DNA of 64,000 nucleotides from Metellina segmentata. Its lineage: Eukaryota > Arthropoda > Arachnida > Araneae > Tetragnathidae. This document shows, piece after piece, positions 53,597-63,747 of the stretch. A program made the position numbers and the translations under genes. The DNA lies in the NCBI GenBank assembly GCA_947359465.1, contig OX375879.1:117398557-117462556 (forward strand). The letters are read 5' to 3'. A model generated the notes under the pieces. The model was given only the letters and a program-made list of their open reading frames with translations, was not told the DNA's origin and ran no database searches. Every line of letters starts with the position of its first letter. Positions within the stretch are counted from its first letter, which is position 1.

Positions 53597-54135
53597 TAGA
53601 GTGCCTATATAATAAGAGTGGCGACATACGGGAAACACTGTCTGATTGGCTTAGAGACCTTTTCTACCGCCCGAGACGGTCTTTTCCGAGCTCCCGTAGA
53701 CTAAACATGGGAACGTTTTGTGTGTTCGAGAAAAACGTGTGTACATTAAATATAAAAGAAAATATAGCTTATTCGTGTTCCATTTCGTGTTCTAGAATGT
53801 TTATTTATTATTATTTTAGTGTTTTGTTGGTATAAATTTGAAGATTTTTTAAAGTAAATAGCTATTTTGAACAACGTGGTGTTTCCCGCAATCTAAGTTA
53901 GCTCATTGTGCAATCCATCTCATCAATTACGCATGTAATTGAGCATTTATATGATTCATTTATACCGAACGTATCCATATCATAACAAACATATGCTTTT
54001 TGTTCTCCCTGAAATGATATATTAATTCACCCATCAACCTTCTTTGAGACGATTCTGGTAGAAAAATGGCTGCCGCACATGCGCATTGGGCCAAATTGGG
54101 TCCCTTGTCGCCACTCTTATTATATAGGCACTCTA
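53597..54135. mobile_element. MITE with ~32-bp inverted ends and 8-bp duplication
   Basis: Left TAGAGTGCCTATATAATAAG and right CTTATTATATAGGCACTCTA are perfect inverses, and the match continues through AGTGGCGACA. Duplications GGTGCGCC at 53589-53596 and 54136-54143. hAT-like by duplication length; no coding region. Confidence 0.85.
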
Positions 54136-54612
54136 GGTGCGCCAGGTTATCCGAGATGAGACACTGTACCAGACCAAAAGGATCCGGCTATCAAAGGAGA
54201 TGGCACCCCAGATTCTAAAGCACAGTTGTGCGCATGTGTGGCGTGCGATAGTAAGGGTTGGACGTCTTGACACGCGTCTGAGGTTGTCGTCAGGACACAG
54301 TTGGAAACGGGATTCGTCATTAAAGACGCTTTGAGACGATTCTGGCAGAAAAATGGCTGCCGCACATGCGCATTGGGCCAAATTGGGTCCCTTGTCGCCA
54401 CTCTTATTATATAGGTACTCTAGGTCCGCCAGGTTATCCGAGATGAGACACTGTACCAGACCAAAAGGATCCGGCTATCAAAGGAGATGGCACCCCAGAT
54501 CCTAACGCCCAGTTGTGTGCATGTGTGGCGTGCGATAGTAAGGGTTGGACGTCTTGACACACGTCTGAGGTTGTCGTCAGGACACAGTTGGAAACGGGAT
54601 TCGTCATTAAAA
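54042..54612. repeat. tandem duplication, 287-bp unit, two copies
   Basis: CTTTGAGACGATTCTGG starts at 54042 and 54329. Each unit joins the right end of the MITE to the middle of the Tc1 transposase, so it arose after the MITE insertion. Differences are few (for example CAGATTCTAAAGC versus CAGATCCTAACGC). Confidence 0.95.
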
Positions 54613-54700
54613 ACTATACGTCCCCAGTCAGCGTACAAGTGGATCGAGCCCGGCACAACTCCTGTACAACTTTTTCTTGGTGGTTTGATATTTTTTGTTA
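54174..54700 (-). pseudogene. Tc1-like transposase, N-terminal/middle part, partly duplicated
   Basis: The minus strand reads HLYADWGRIVFNDESRFQLC, with the first catalytic Asp in NDES, then ARHTCTQLGVRIWGAISFDS. The stretch from FNDES onward appears twice because of the 287-bp tandem duplication (54174-54328 and 54461-54612). Reading breaks off where inserted sequence begins. It belongs with the C-terminal half at 52993-53415. Confidence 0.82.
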
Positions 54701-54729
54701 TAGAGTGTATCTTGATGACCAGATGATCC

Positions 54730-54791
54730 ATGAGCAATATTGGTCAGATTTGATGAACGAGATATCTCGTTCAAACCACTTGGAGGGTTAA
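54730..54791 (+). repeat. right end of a TTAA-type palindrome MITE
   Basis: GATGAACGAGATATCTCGTT then CCACTTGGAGGGTTAA (TTAA 54788-54791). The left end is not preserved. Confidence 0.6.
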
Positions 54792-55378
54792 AACTCGGAA
54801 CCAACCATCGAGAAAAAGTCCGCATAGTCCGCATCTTGTTTGTTTTCACGACTCCCTCACGGTGCCCGATCCACTGTCGCTTCGAAAGAAGGGCTGTCAT
54901 CTCGGAAGAACAAGGCCACCGAGCGAGAGGTAACAATGCGCTTTCACGGCTTTGTCCTGTCACGAAACGCTCGTCGGGGGAGTGAGTCAGTTCTCGAGTC
55001 ATTGTTCCAGTACTTCGCGAACCTTCAAGGACGAACAGCATCTTGATTGTGGAGGAAGACTAGGAGTGCGATATCCGCTATTCCGAGAGCATGATGACTG
55101 CGGCGGATTGAAACCGATTACGCCTCGGGGAATGAAACTGATGCGGTCAGTTCTGGTTCATTGGGCTTTCGCTTATTCGAGGTAATTTTTGAACAAAAGC
55201 TTCAACAATGTCTGGCACCAACGGAGGATCAAGAGGAAAATACCGGTTTGTTTTCTTCAGATCATCGATTGGTTGGTTTTGTCACTGGACGGTCATGTTT
55301 TGGGCTAATCAGTAGGATGGGTGGATTTTTTATGATTTTTAAATCGGAATCGCCTGTGGTGGTAAAAGCTGAGTAAAG
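54792..55378. other. unique sequence, moderate GC, no gene supported
   Basis: Several 60-80 residue frames overlap on both strands without a recognisable domain or convincing splice pair. Confidence 0.3.
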
Positions 55379-55460
55379 GCATCAAATTTTTGAAAAAACA
55401 CTTTGATATTCATTAATACATTTTTCTGAATTTCAAAGTGCTTTTTCAAAAGTTTGATGC
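55379..55460. other. 82-bp near-perfect hairpin
   Basis: Arms 55379-55406 and 55433-55460 pair over 28 positions with two exceptions (one G-T wobble and one A-C mismatch on the plus strand) around a 26-nt loop. Size and pairing resemble a miRNA precursor; it could equally be a tiny palindromic repeat. Confidence 0.45.
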
Positions 55461-56729
55461 TGTGTCGTCGCAAACGCAGAATACTGACCTTTGTACGAGG
55501 ATTTCTGAAACATATGCCCGAGCCCTGCTGATGAATGTCGCAACAGCTGTCCCGTTTGTTTTGGGGAGCCAGTGATTTGTGGCTGGCGTAATGGGGGGTC
55601 TGGCGACACAGGGAGATCGGTTGCAGAGCTCGAAGAGAACATAGGTTTTTTTGTTTTGCGGTGCTCGTTTCTGAGGCCGCGGCTGTTAAGTTTCTGCCTG
55701 TTTCGCACCACCCATGACACAGGGATGCAGTGTAATTAGTGTAAACATAATTATTTGCAAAATAAATGCAAGTTTGCAAACTAGTCTGTTTCATTTTGTT
55801 GAAAGGCACACCACTCGGCCCACTACGTTACAATGCCAATACTCAGCTTCTACCAATATAGGCGATTCCGATTTTCCGGCTTTAGAAATTTCACCAAACC
55901 ACGTTACGTACAAAAATTTCGTGGCTCATTAGGTATGCCCACTGCGCTGGCTACCTTTTAGTTGACCCCCAAAAAAACCAACCAACCGATGGAATTTTTT
56001 GTCTTTGTTAGACATGGGGGGTTGCGATAAATGCCAAAGCAGTCTTTCTCCTCCCCCTTTTTACGTTTTTTTGCTTGACATCATCTGTCTTCGTTTGGCG
56101 CATCTTGCCCCCCAGTACGGCCCTTGCGCAATAAAACCCCAAATCCAACCAACCGTGGAACATTTCCCCGATACCACACCCATTCCAGAAAATCGAACAC
56201 GAGAACCGACAAAAAAAAACATTGACTCTCATATTCCTCGAAAAGTAAAAGAGGGAGAGGAAAGACGAGAAGGACTAGAAAGTGACACGAATTCCTGACT
56301 CACTGTGATTTGTGAGTGGGGGCCGGTGTGTCATGCACAGACGACACTATGGTCAAACACCTCGACAGAGCATGCCGAAGGAGACAATTCCTTCCTCTTA
56401 CAAGGGCCTTTTATTCCTACCCTTGAGTGGACGGGCTCTTTTTTTTTTGCTCCACGGAATTTTTTTCCCACCATGGAAAAGTGCCGTATGAAAGGAACTA
56501 TTCAGGCGGAGAAATAATTCAAGTTCTCTGAAGTGGCTATATATTGTGCCATTATGGAAACTGGAAATTTTTTTTTCAGACTCCACCTACATAATACGAA
56601 AAGATTTGAGATTTGTGTCCTTTCTGGAGCTAAAAATACCAATAAGAAGTGAGCCTAAATACGAATATACTTGTTTCATATTCACGTGTTCTAAATACGC
56701 ATACTTATTCAGAAAAGTAATTCTTAAAT
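55461..56729. other. unique sequence, no gene supported
   Basis: The minus-strand 156-residue frame at 55339-55809 overlaps the hairpin and has no domain. Nothing else recognised. Confidence 0.3.
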
Positions 56730-56964
56730 CTCTCATATATTGTAAAGGGCGTTGTGTGAGCGAGGGGAGTGTTGTCTCCCATATATTGTAGAGGGCGCTG
56801 TGTGAGCGACTTTCAGGGTTGAGACACGGAGGAGAGAGGTACTCTCTTAGACCTGATGAAGCTTCCTTAGCCCTAACGAGAACCAGGCTTCCTTGGCCTT
56901 AAGGAGAGTGGTCCATCCACAACCTTGTTAAGTTTGTTGCCAATAAACATTGTTTTGTACAACA
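56730..56964 (+). repeat. possible solo LTR with duplicated start
   Basis: 56770-56964 runs from TGTTGTCTCCCATATATTG to TTTTGTACAACA with an AATAAA at 56942-56947, an LTR-like TG...CA layout of 195 bp. The first ~38 bp (TCTCATATATTGTAAAGGGC) is duplicated just upstream at 56731. No flanking duplication was found. Confidence 0.45.
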
Positions 56965-57669
56965 AATTGTGTTAGATAAAATACAGTCCACTATAGAGCT
57001 ATATATAGAAACTCTTCAATTTCTAGATATAAATGTGTTGTCTTTTCTAGTTCAAAACTACAAATTCGACACGTCGCCGTAAATATAAGAAACTCAGACT
57101 AATATTTTAAAATTATGCAATATTTTAGTTGAATTTACATTAACTTAATCTACAAAACAAATATTTACAAGGACTTGTACGCATTTTTCTGATTCAACCT
57201 ATGCATTTTGTACCAAAAGTATTTTACCCAAGTGACATAGAACTATAATATTTCACTTATAAATTGGCGAAATTTCTTAAATAATCATCAACAATCAGGC
57301 TCAAATAAAAATAACAAATGTAATGAAATTCTTAATGGAAAACATTAACACTATCACGAAATAACAATTAGAAGATTCTAGAAGTATACATATGTATTAT
57401 ATTGTCAGTATTATTGTTTCTGTCTTTTTGCTGTCATATATAATGCAATTATCCGTATTACTGCCTAATTTTAGATTAATTTAGTTAGTCAGAAATGACT
57501 TACTGCCTTAAATCAACTTTGTGTACGTGAGGCTGAGGGAAAAGCAGGACAGCATCTGACATTAGAATTCAAAGTTGGAGATACTATATAATCATTGCCA
57601 AAAGAGGCAAACTATACTAAAATCAAAGTACGTGCAAAAGCAGTTAGGGAGACTCTACCGGCCCATGTC
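56965..57669. other. AT-rich unique sequence, no gene seen
   Basis: Nothing supportable. Confidence 0.3.
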
Positions 57670-57775
57670 TCAAATGTATTATCAAAAGGATGTATAATTA
57701 GGATTATCAAAAGGATGTACAATCAGGATTATAAAAGGATGTATAATATGGATTATCAATAGTATGTATTACTCA
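57670..57775 (+). repeat. ~26-bp tandem repeat, four units
   Basis: Units of ATTATCAAAAGGATGTATAA plus TTAGG with small changes. Confidence 0.85.
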
Positions 57776-57917
57776 TGTAAAATGCTTGTCAAATGTATTG
57801 TAAGAAGTCTGGTCAACACCGGGGCTACATCGGTTTCCTTTGGCGGGTTCAGTCGACTTTTGAGTGGGTGACGAGTCAGCCCTTTAACATTTTGACTACG
57901 TCTATAGTTGTAAAAAT

Positions 57918-58100
57918 CGTGATTCTTTCTTGGCTCGATTCTTATAAGTTTCGAGGTACAACTGCTGTAACGGTCGTAGTCTAGAATCTTTCTTGGCTCT
58001 ATTTTTATAACTTTCTAGGTACAAGTGATGTATTGGCCATTGCCTAAATTCTTTCTTGGCGCGATCGTGGTACAACTGATGTAGCAACCGTAGTCTAAAG
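57918..58100 (+). repeat. 62-64-bp tandem repeat, three units
   Basis: ATTCTTTCTTGGC occurs at 57922, 57986 and 58048; each unit also has AGGTACAACTG and GTAGTCTA blocks. The third unit is shortened. Confidence 0.9.
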
Positions 58101-58319
58101 GTTAACCTGGCAAAAGTCGGGAGGTGAGGGGGTCACCAACCAACCAACTTCAAACGTCTGCTTCAGTCCTTCCACAATCCAACATCAGGCCCGAGTATTG
58201 ACGTCGAAACTACGGTTTGTGGCCACGACACAACTTACCGATTTGGTTCCCATAACCAGAATATTTCACTTTCTGAATTGATAAAAATTGAAAAATCGAT
58301 TTTCTTTTTAAGTCTTAAA
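58101..58319. other. unique sequence
   Basis: Nothing recognised. Confidence 0.3.
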
Positions 58320-59110
58320 GACACCGTATACCCCCCATCTCAATGTTTGGGACACCCGTTTATTGGGTTAAAACGTACAAGTATTTAGGTCTTGTGCTGG
58401 ATCCAAAGTTGCTTTGGAATGCGCATATTACTCGCACACTGCGAAATGCAAGCATTGCAAAAGCAATGATGTTTCCACTCATGCACCGAAGGAGTAGACT
58501 CTCCCTTCAAAATAAATTACTCCTCTATAAAGCCATAATTAGACCTATGCTCACCTACGGATCACACATCTGGGTGGGCACTAACGCTCAAAATTTAAAG
58601 AAGCTGCAGATCTTCCAGAACCGCACATTGCGATATATTACTGGAGCTCCTTATTTTGTCCGAAATGATGTCATACATTCAGACCTAAACATTAAACAAT
58701 TGCAGAATTTATGCAACATTCTTCAGCAAAATTCTTCCAAAATTTGCCTCAGGTTCCAAATGAAGCTTTGAGAGCAATTCCAGCATATGACCCATCAGTC
58801 AAAAGCTCTCAAAAAAGGCCCCGTGCCTTTCTGGAAAAACATCTCCAGACCTTCCCGCCGAGACCCAAACGTCAACGAGGGATGCTTCAATTGGGACCTG
58901 ATGCACATGGCATCATTTCAATTAATTCGACCACCCATGCAAATTAAACTTGCAATATCCCATTTAACGGATCGCGTTCGTTCACACTCGTAGGGTCGAG
59001 CTCTCTTCTTGCGACTCGACTGGACACCTAATTGTTTCATAGGATTTTAATAGCTAAGACTAATTTCTCTTTTAAACTTCTTTTTACAATATTTTAATCA
59101 TTGTCGTTCT
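58320..59110 (+). pseudogene. Jockey-like LINE reverse transcriptase, C-terminal fragment
   Basis: Non-LTR retrotransposon pol remnant. 58343-58771 reads VKTYKYLGLVLDPKLLWNAH, then SLQNKLLLYKAIIRPMLTYG, GSHIWVGTNAQNLKKLQIFQ, NRTLRYITGAPYFVRND and IHSDLNI, the segment downstream of the RT palm in Jockey-clade proteins. Near 58711 the frame shifts by one and continues with NEALRAIPAYDPSV. The catalytic part of RT and all upstream domains are missing, so this is a 5'-truncated, dead copy. The 3' limit is approximate. Clade assignment is by motif memory. Confidence 0.78.
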
Positions 59111-59146
59111 CTATTCCCAGTAGATTGACAACAAATAGCAGTGGTG

Positions 59147-59400
59147 TTCGCACCCGTCTGTTTGATCACGGAAAGCTAAGCACCTTCGGAAGCGGTCACT
59201 ACTTGGGAGGGTGACCAACTGAGGAAATGATCTAGCGGTCGGAGGTGCCGCCCTCTATGCTTTCCAGTAGCGGTTGATATTTTTAACCAGCAACCTTTAA
59301 TTCATTTTTATTTTTATAAATTCAATATTTCTGTTTTAAATTTTTCCCTTTAAGCCCTATTCTGATGTGAAGATGAGCTGCTTTTGCAGCAGGTGCTTCG
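59147..59400 (+). repeat. 5S rRNA-derived SINE
   Basis: 59150-59215 resembles the 5S rRNA internal control region: GTTTGATCACGGAAAGCTAAGCA and GGTCACTACTTGGGAGGGTGACC (compare 5S GATCTCGGAAGCTAAGCA and TACTTGGATGGGAGACC). An unrelated AT-rich body follows, ending GAAGATGAGCTGC. Confidence 0.72.
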
Positions 59401-59412
59401 TAATGAAACGTC

Positions 59413-59640
59413 CAGTCCAATCGCGGTCAGTACCTGGGAGAGTGACCTCCCTTCTCGGTTTGCGGCCTGTGTGCTTACGGTTAACGTGGCTTTTAAGTTT
59501 TTCTTTCTGCACCAACATTTATTATTTAAAATAACCCACCGTTATGTTATTGGCCTTTATTTTAAATTTCTATACTTTTTTTATGTCGAGATGAGCTGCT
59601 CCGAAAGTGGTTTTGCAGTCCAGTCCAGTAGTGCCCAGTT
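59413..59640 (+). repeat. second 5S-derived SINE copy, 5'-shortened
   Basis: Starts at CGCGGTCAGTACCTGGGAGA (the C-box part of 5S), has a similar AT-rich body and ends with GAGATGAGCTGC and GTCCAGTCCAGTAG; arranged in tandem with the preceding copy. Confidence 0.6.
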
Positions 59641-60407
59641 AACCTAATTGAAGGCATCCGAGAAACACAAAGAGGCAAATTACAGAGGACAATTCACTCG
59701 AGTTGCAAGGGAGAGATCCAAATTGAAGCAGAAAGTTAAAAATAAAGCCGCCGCTTGTCTATTGTTTCTTCCACAATCAATTGTCTTCCTGAACGGCCGC
59801 TCAACTCCGCGGTGGTGACTGATTCAAAGTGATGGAACTCCTCTCTCGGGAGGAAATTACCTTTTAGTGCAACCTCCTGTTCCCTCGAGGAACACCGAGA
59901 AAGGAACCTTTCCCGTTTCGGTGGAAACTACACGCACGAATTCAGACGGATGTTGTTTCCGTCTGTCGGTTTTGACAAAACAGGTGGTCTCGATTTTTAT
60001 CGAGTCGTCAGTTTAGTTGATTTGGGGTTTCTTGCCAAGCTTCTCCGGACACAAGACAGACAATGTGAAGTAATTGTGAAAAGAAAGGTGTTAAGTGAAT
60101 GCTGGCATCGATCACCATTTACGAGCTGTCAGCGACTGACTTTCTAGAGGGTTTCTCCTTTAGTTCGGTACCCTCTTGTAGACCATGAGGTGCGATCGCT
60201 TTTGGGGAAAGGCAGAAGGTCTCGCTCCGTTGATATCTATCTCACGCCAAACGATACGCCACACAACACTATGAAAGGAAAGCGTCAGTCGTAAATGCCA
60301 CTCACGATCCTATCGCTCAAGTTTGGTAATTAGGTTGGGAGGCTCGGAGAGTCAGGCCAAAGAGCCGTTCTGTGAGACGATTGAAAAAATCTAAGCGCCG
60401 CAGCGTA
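59641..60407. other. unique sequence, moderate GC, no gene supported
   Basis: No recognisable domain in the short frames. Confidence 0.3.
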
Positions 60408-60690
60408 AAGGTTAACGTTGCACTGGGACAACAGAACGAGCCATTGGCGACATAAAGGGCCAATCCCAAAGCGAAAGATCCATGGACAACATCTCGTAAA
60501 TTTTGAACCAAGCTCAGATGGCGAGGACAACTCTTCTGTTTGGCACCCTATTCTCCAAACTTCCCCACCACGCCAACGTGACGACATTTGAGGCCACGGC
60601 AGATTTAACGCGCACCAGCCCCCGCGTATACGATGGTCTTCGGTTGTATTCGAACTCGAAACACTCCGGTTGCTTTTTCTTGGCCAAAGC
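60408..60690 (-). repeat. SINE-B, near full length, no simple tail
   Basis: AAAGGTTAACGTTGCACTGG on the left through GTATTCGAACTCGAAACACT (reversed B box) on the right. Confidence 0.82.
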
Positions 60691-60712
60691 CACCCTTACA
60701 GAAATTAGGACA

Positions 60713-61270
60713 CGTCAAATAATTACTAGCTGAATGTTCATCGTAACAGGAACTAGCTGATAGGAATTAAAGGACACGCCGATAGTTACTAGTTAAGTGT
60801 CTATTATAACAGGAACTAGTTAATAGAAATTAGAGGACTCGTCGACAAAGGCAAAACATGAGGCCCCCATTAGGAGTATCTATTCTAACCAAAATTAGAG
60901 GACACATCTAGAGTTATTAGTTTAGTAGTGTATTATAACAGGGAATAATAATTTATAGAAATTAAAGGATGCGTCGACAAAAGAATGACAAAAGAATAAC
61001 CTTCAACGGGGAGTGTCTATTATAACATAAATTAGAGGACACGTCGAGAGTTACTAGTTGAATGTCTATTATAACAGGAACTAGGAAACAGAAATTAGAG
61101 GACTCTTCGACAAAAGAACTAAACGCGAGCCTCCGACGAGGAGTGTCTATTATGCCATAAATTAGATGACGCGTCGAGATTTACTAGTTGAGTGTTTATA
61201 AAACAGGAACTAGCTAATAGAAATTAGAGGACTCCTTGAGAGAGGACAAAACACGAGCCTCCAACGAGGA
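60713..61270 (+). repeat. ~128-bp tandem array, about four units
   Basis: GTGTCTATTATAACATAAATT recurs at about 60885 (variant), 61013 and 61142, giving 128-129 bp. Each unit has two related halves (TCTATTATAAC...ATTAGAGGAC) plus a third part GACAAAAGAAC...CGAGCCTCCRACGAGGA. Confidence 0.88.
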
Positions 61271-61624
61271 TCGCGATCCAATAAGTTCACCAGGTACAAA
61301 GAATTGATGATGGACAACACCGAAGAGTAAAGAAAGCGATCAAGTGAAAATAAAGTAACAAGGCAGAAGAAAAAGAAAGCTGAGTAGTATCGCATTCCGG
61401 CCATACCTCAGTATTCGAAGAGCACCTGCCGCTGAGTTCAAAGAGCACGTTCGCCTCGTGACTCCACTGCAGGCACGGGATTTCGTGGTCAGCGTCATTC
61501 TGGTACAAGTCACACTGACTCAGATCCTTTCCTAACGAGTCTCAAAACTTCATCTTATTCACATCACTTTCAGTTATTTGTCTATGATATATACATATTT
61601 ATATGCAGTTCATTGAGAAGTTGT
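61271..61624. other. unique sequence
   Basis: Nothing recognised. Confidence 0.3.
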
Positions 61625-62008
61625 TGGGGGATGACACCTTTAATACGATTTGTTTCTTTAGATCGTTCCTTCAAACTCAAAAGTGATTTTCATTACTATA
61701 TAACTTCGACTTAAGCAATTAAGAAGAATTAAGAGTTCCCTTGTTTGTTATGTTGACCAAAAACTGCCACAGATTAGATTTGTATGTTAGTATGAGATAA
61801 GGTTAGGTACAATTTATATATCATTTGCTCAACGACATTAGATATAGAGACTACTTAATTTTAGATGAATAGAAAGGTACTACGTATAAAATAAACTGAT
61901 GTTTATTGGTGTGGAAAACTAGTAAGTCTTATCATCATCAATCGTTTAATACTTACTACTAGTAGTACTAGCAGTTGCTATAATTAATTGTTGGTAATTG
62001 ATTTCCTA

Positions 62009-62010
<2 letters not shown>
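61625..62010 (+). mobile_element. hAT family 3 fragment
   Basis: Plus-strand match to the reverse complement of about 23690-24090: ACACCTTTAATACGATTTGT (dimerisation domain coding), TTAAGCAATTAAGAAGAATT, ACTGATGTTTATTGGTGTGG and ACTTACTACTAGTAGTACTA in the same order. No terminal repeats; it ends in the TA microsatellite. Confidence 0.85.

Positions 62011-62071
<61 letters not shown>
62011..62071. repeat. (TA)n microsatellite
   Basis: About 60 bp of TA with one slip. Frames through it encode IY runs and are not genes. Confidence 0.95.
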
Positions 62072-62073
<2 letters not shown>

Positions 62074-62169
62074 CATTAAAAAATGATTCGTGAGAAAATT
62101 GCTTCGATGTTTGCTGGCGCCTCCGAGTATTTTTTTCACGTGCCTTTTACAGTTTCGCAGCCCATTGCA

Positions 62170-62473
62170 TCCAATTTGGTACACATACTTTAGAACACTG
62201 CACTTGTCTTCAGACCCATCTGCTGCCATGAAAATTGGCACAGAGGTAATCCTAAAAGTGCCCCTCGAAGCCCCAATTTTAAAATATAAAGTTTGTTTTT
62301 CTGCGATAAATGGACATGAATAAGGAAACACGTTCTACAAGGTTTGTGTTTAAGTTAACACTGGGAAATGTCGCGGTAGGAAACACATTGTACAGAGTTT
62401 GTGTATTTGAGTTAACACAGGAAAATGGCGCGGTCATATTTGAAACCCGAGCAGCGATGGGTTATTCAGCTAG
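62170..62473 (+). mobile_element. non-autonomous Helitron, family 1, 5'-truncated
   Basis: Starts within CCAATTTGGTACACATACTT and ends AACCCGAGCAGCGATGGGTT then ATTCAGCTAG before T. This copy shows the 3' stem (AACCC/GGGTT) clearly. Confidence 0.75.
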
Positions 62474-62624
62474 TATAAAAGGAATTGGAACCACTTTTCT
62501 TCGAATAGTTGTTATAATAATGTTTCACAGCTGTGGTTTGATCTGGCATCGTATGCAATTACCTCATTATTCCAACTTGGTGTTCCACTATTGCATTTTA
62601 ATCTGGTAATGGAAAGAAATTAAA

Positions 62625-62907
62625 ATCACACTGAACCAATAGAACGGACTATTAATGACCGTCCCGGGTCCATTCCCAAAGGAAGGATCAGATGACAACG
62701 CCTCGTAATTTAGAAGCACGGTCAGATGACAAGAACAACACCTTAGCTGGAACCCAACTTCCACACTAAACCAGCGTGAGGACATTTGAGGCCACGACAG
62801 ATTTAACGAGAACTAGCCCCAGCATACACGGTCTTGGGTTGGACCGAGTTTTGAACTCATGAACCTCCGGTTGTTAATCCGTTACTCTTCCAATTGAACT
62901 ACAACGG
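62625..62907 (-). repeat. SINE-B, near full length
   Basis: AATCACACTGAACCAATAGA on the left to GTTACTCTTCCAATTGAACT (reversed head) on the right; diverged. Confidence 0.8.
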
Positions 62908-63597
62908 CAATTTCAATCTGGAAATACTATAAGTTTGAATATGGTGTTACAATGTTGTGCATCAGTTTGGAAGTCCAGTATAGCGTTCAGGTCTGGAATT
63001 TCAATGTATTCCAACATTGTGGTTCAATTGCGTTTCGTGTTGTGTTGTGTTTTTACCATTGTTTTAGTCCAATCAGATATTCTACTATTGTGTCCTCGTC
63101 TGGAACTCTTACGATTTCCATTCAGCTATTATTTGAGTATTCAATTTCATTATTCCATTGAGATGTTCAGATGTTATGATTCAATTTTGTGTTCTACTCC
63201 TGTTAGGTGTTGTGTTATTAGTAGGGCAACTTTTTGCAACAAATGTAACTTTTTTTCACGCGATCTACGCTGCATGTAAAGTACTAAAACCAAAATTCCC
63301 CCTACATGGGGTGGATTGTAAGTGAGTTATAACCGCAACGTAAATGCAACTTTTTGCATAAATGCAACCACCTGCAACTTTTTAAATGTAGCTTGAAATT
63401 AATTAATATAAAATTACTATTTAATTTTTGCCCTCTGAACAAACTCTTCGATCACGTGTGTCTGATCTTGCGAACGCCGAAGTATTGCGGATCAAACAAG
63501 AAGTTAATGGCAAGAAGTACTTTTAACACACTGGTTGGCATTCTTGATAATGCAGAGGAAAAACGTAATTGACTGCAGAGTTTGCGAGGCGAGTGTA
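62908..63597. other. unique sequence, no gene seen
   Basis: Nothing supportable; mildly repetitive TTCAATTGTGTT-like sequence at 62940-63180. Confidence 0.3.
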
Positions 63598-63716
63598 TCT
63601 ATATAAATAAGAATGGAGTGTTTGTTTGTACATTCAATATTTTCGACCCATTTCAAGTTTTCTATCCGTTTTGGACCCTTCTGATACCGAATCCGCCTTT
63701 TTCTCGTTTGGTGTCA

Positions 63717-63747
<31 letters not shown>

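Noticed and set aside
54628..55041. 137-codon minus-strand ORF
   Set aside because: It crosses a MITE end and the start of a Tc1 relic; a chimera of unrelated sequences.
55339..55809. 156-codon minus-strand ORF
   Set aside because: It overlaps the hairpin and an alternative frame of similar length, with no domain.
59150..59215. functional 5S rRNA gene
   Set aside because: Only part of 5S is present, with many differences, and no T-run terminator follows; it heads a SINE body.
62011..62331. 115-codon minus-strand ORF with IYIY runs
   Set aside because: Translation of the (TA)n microsatellite.
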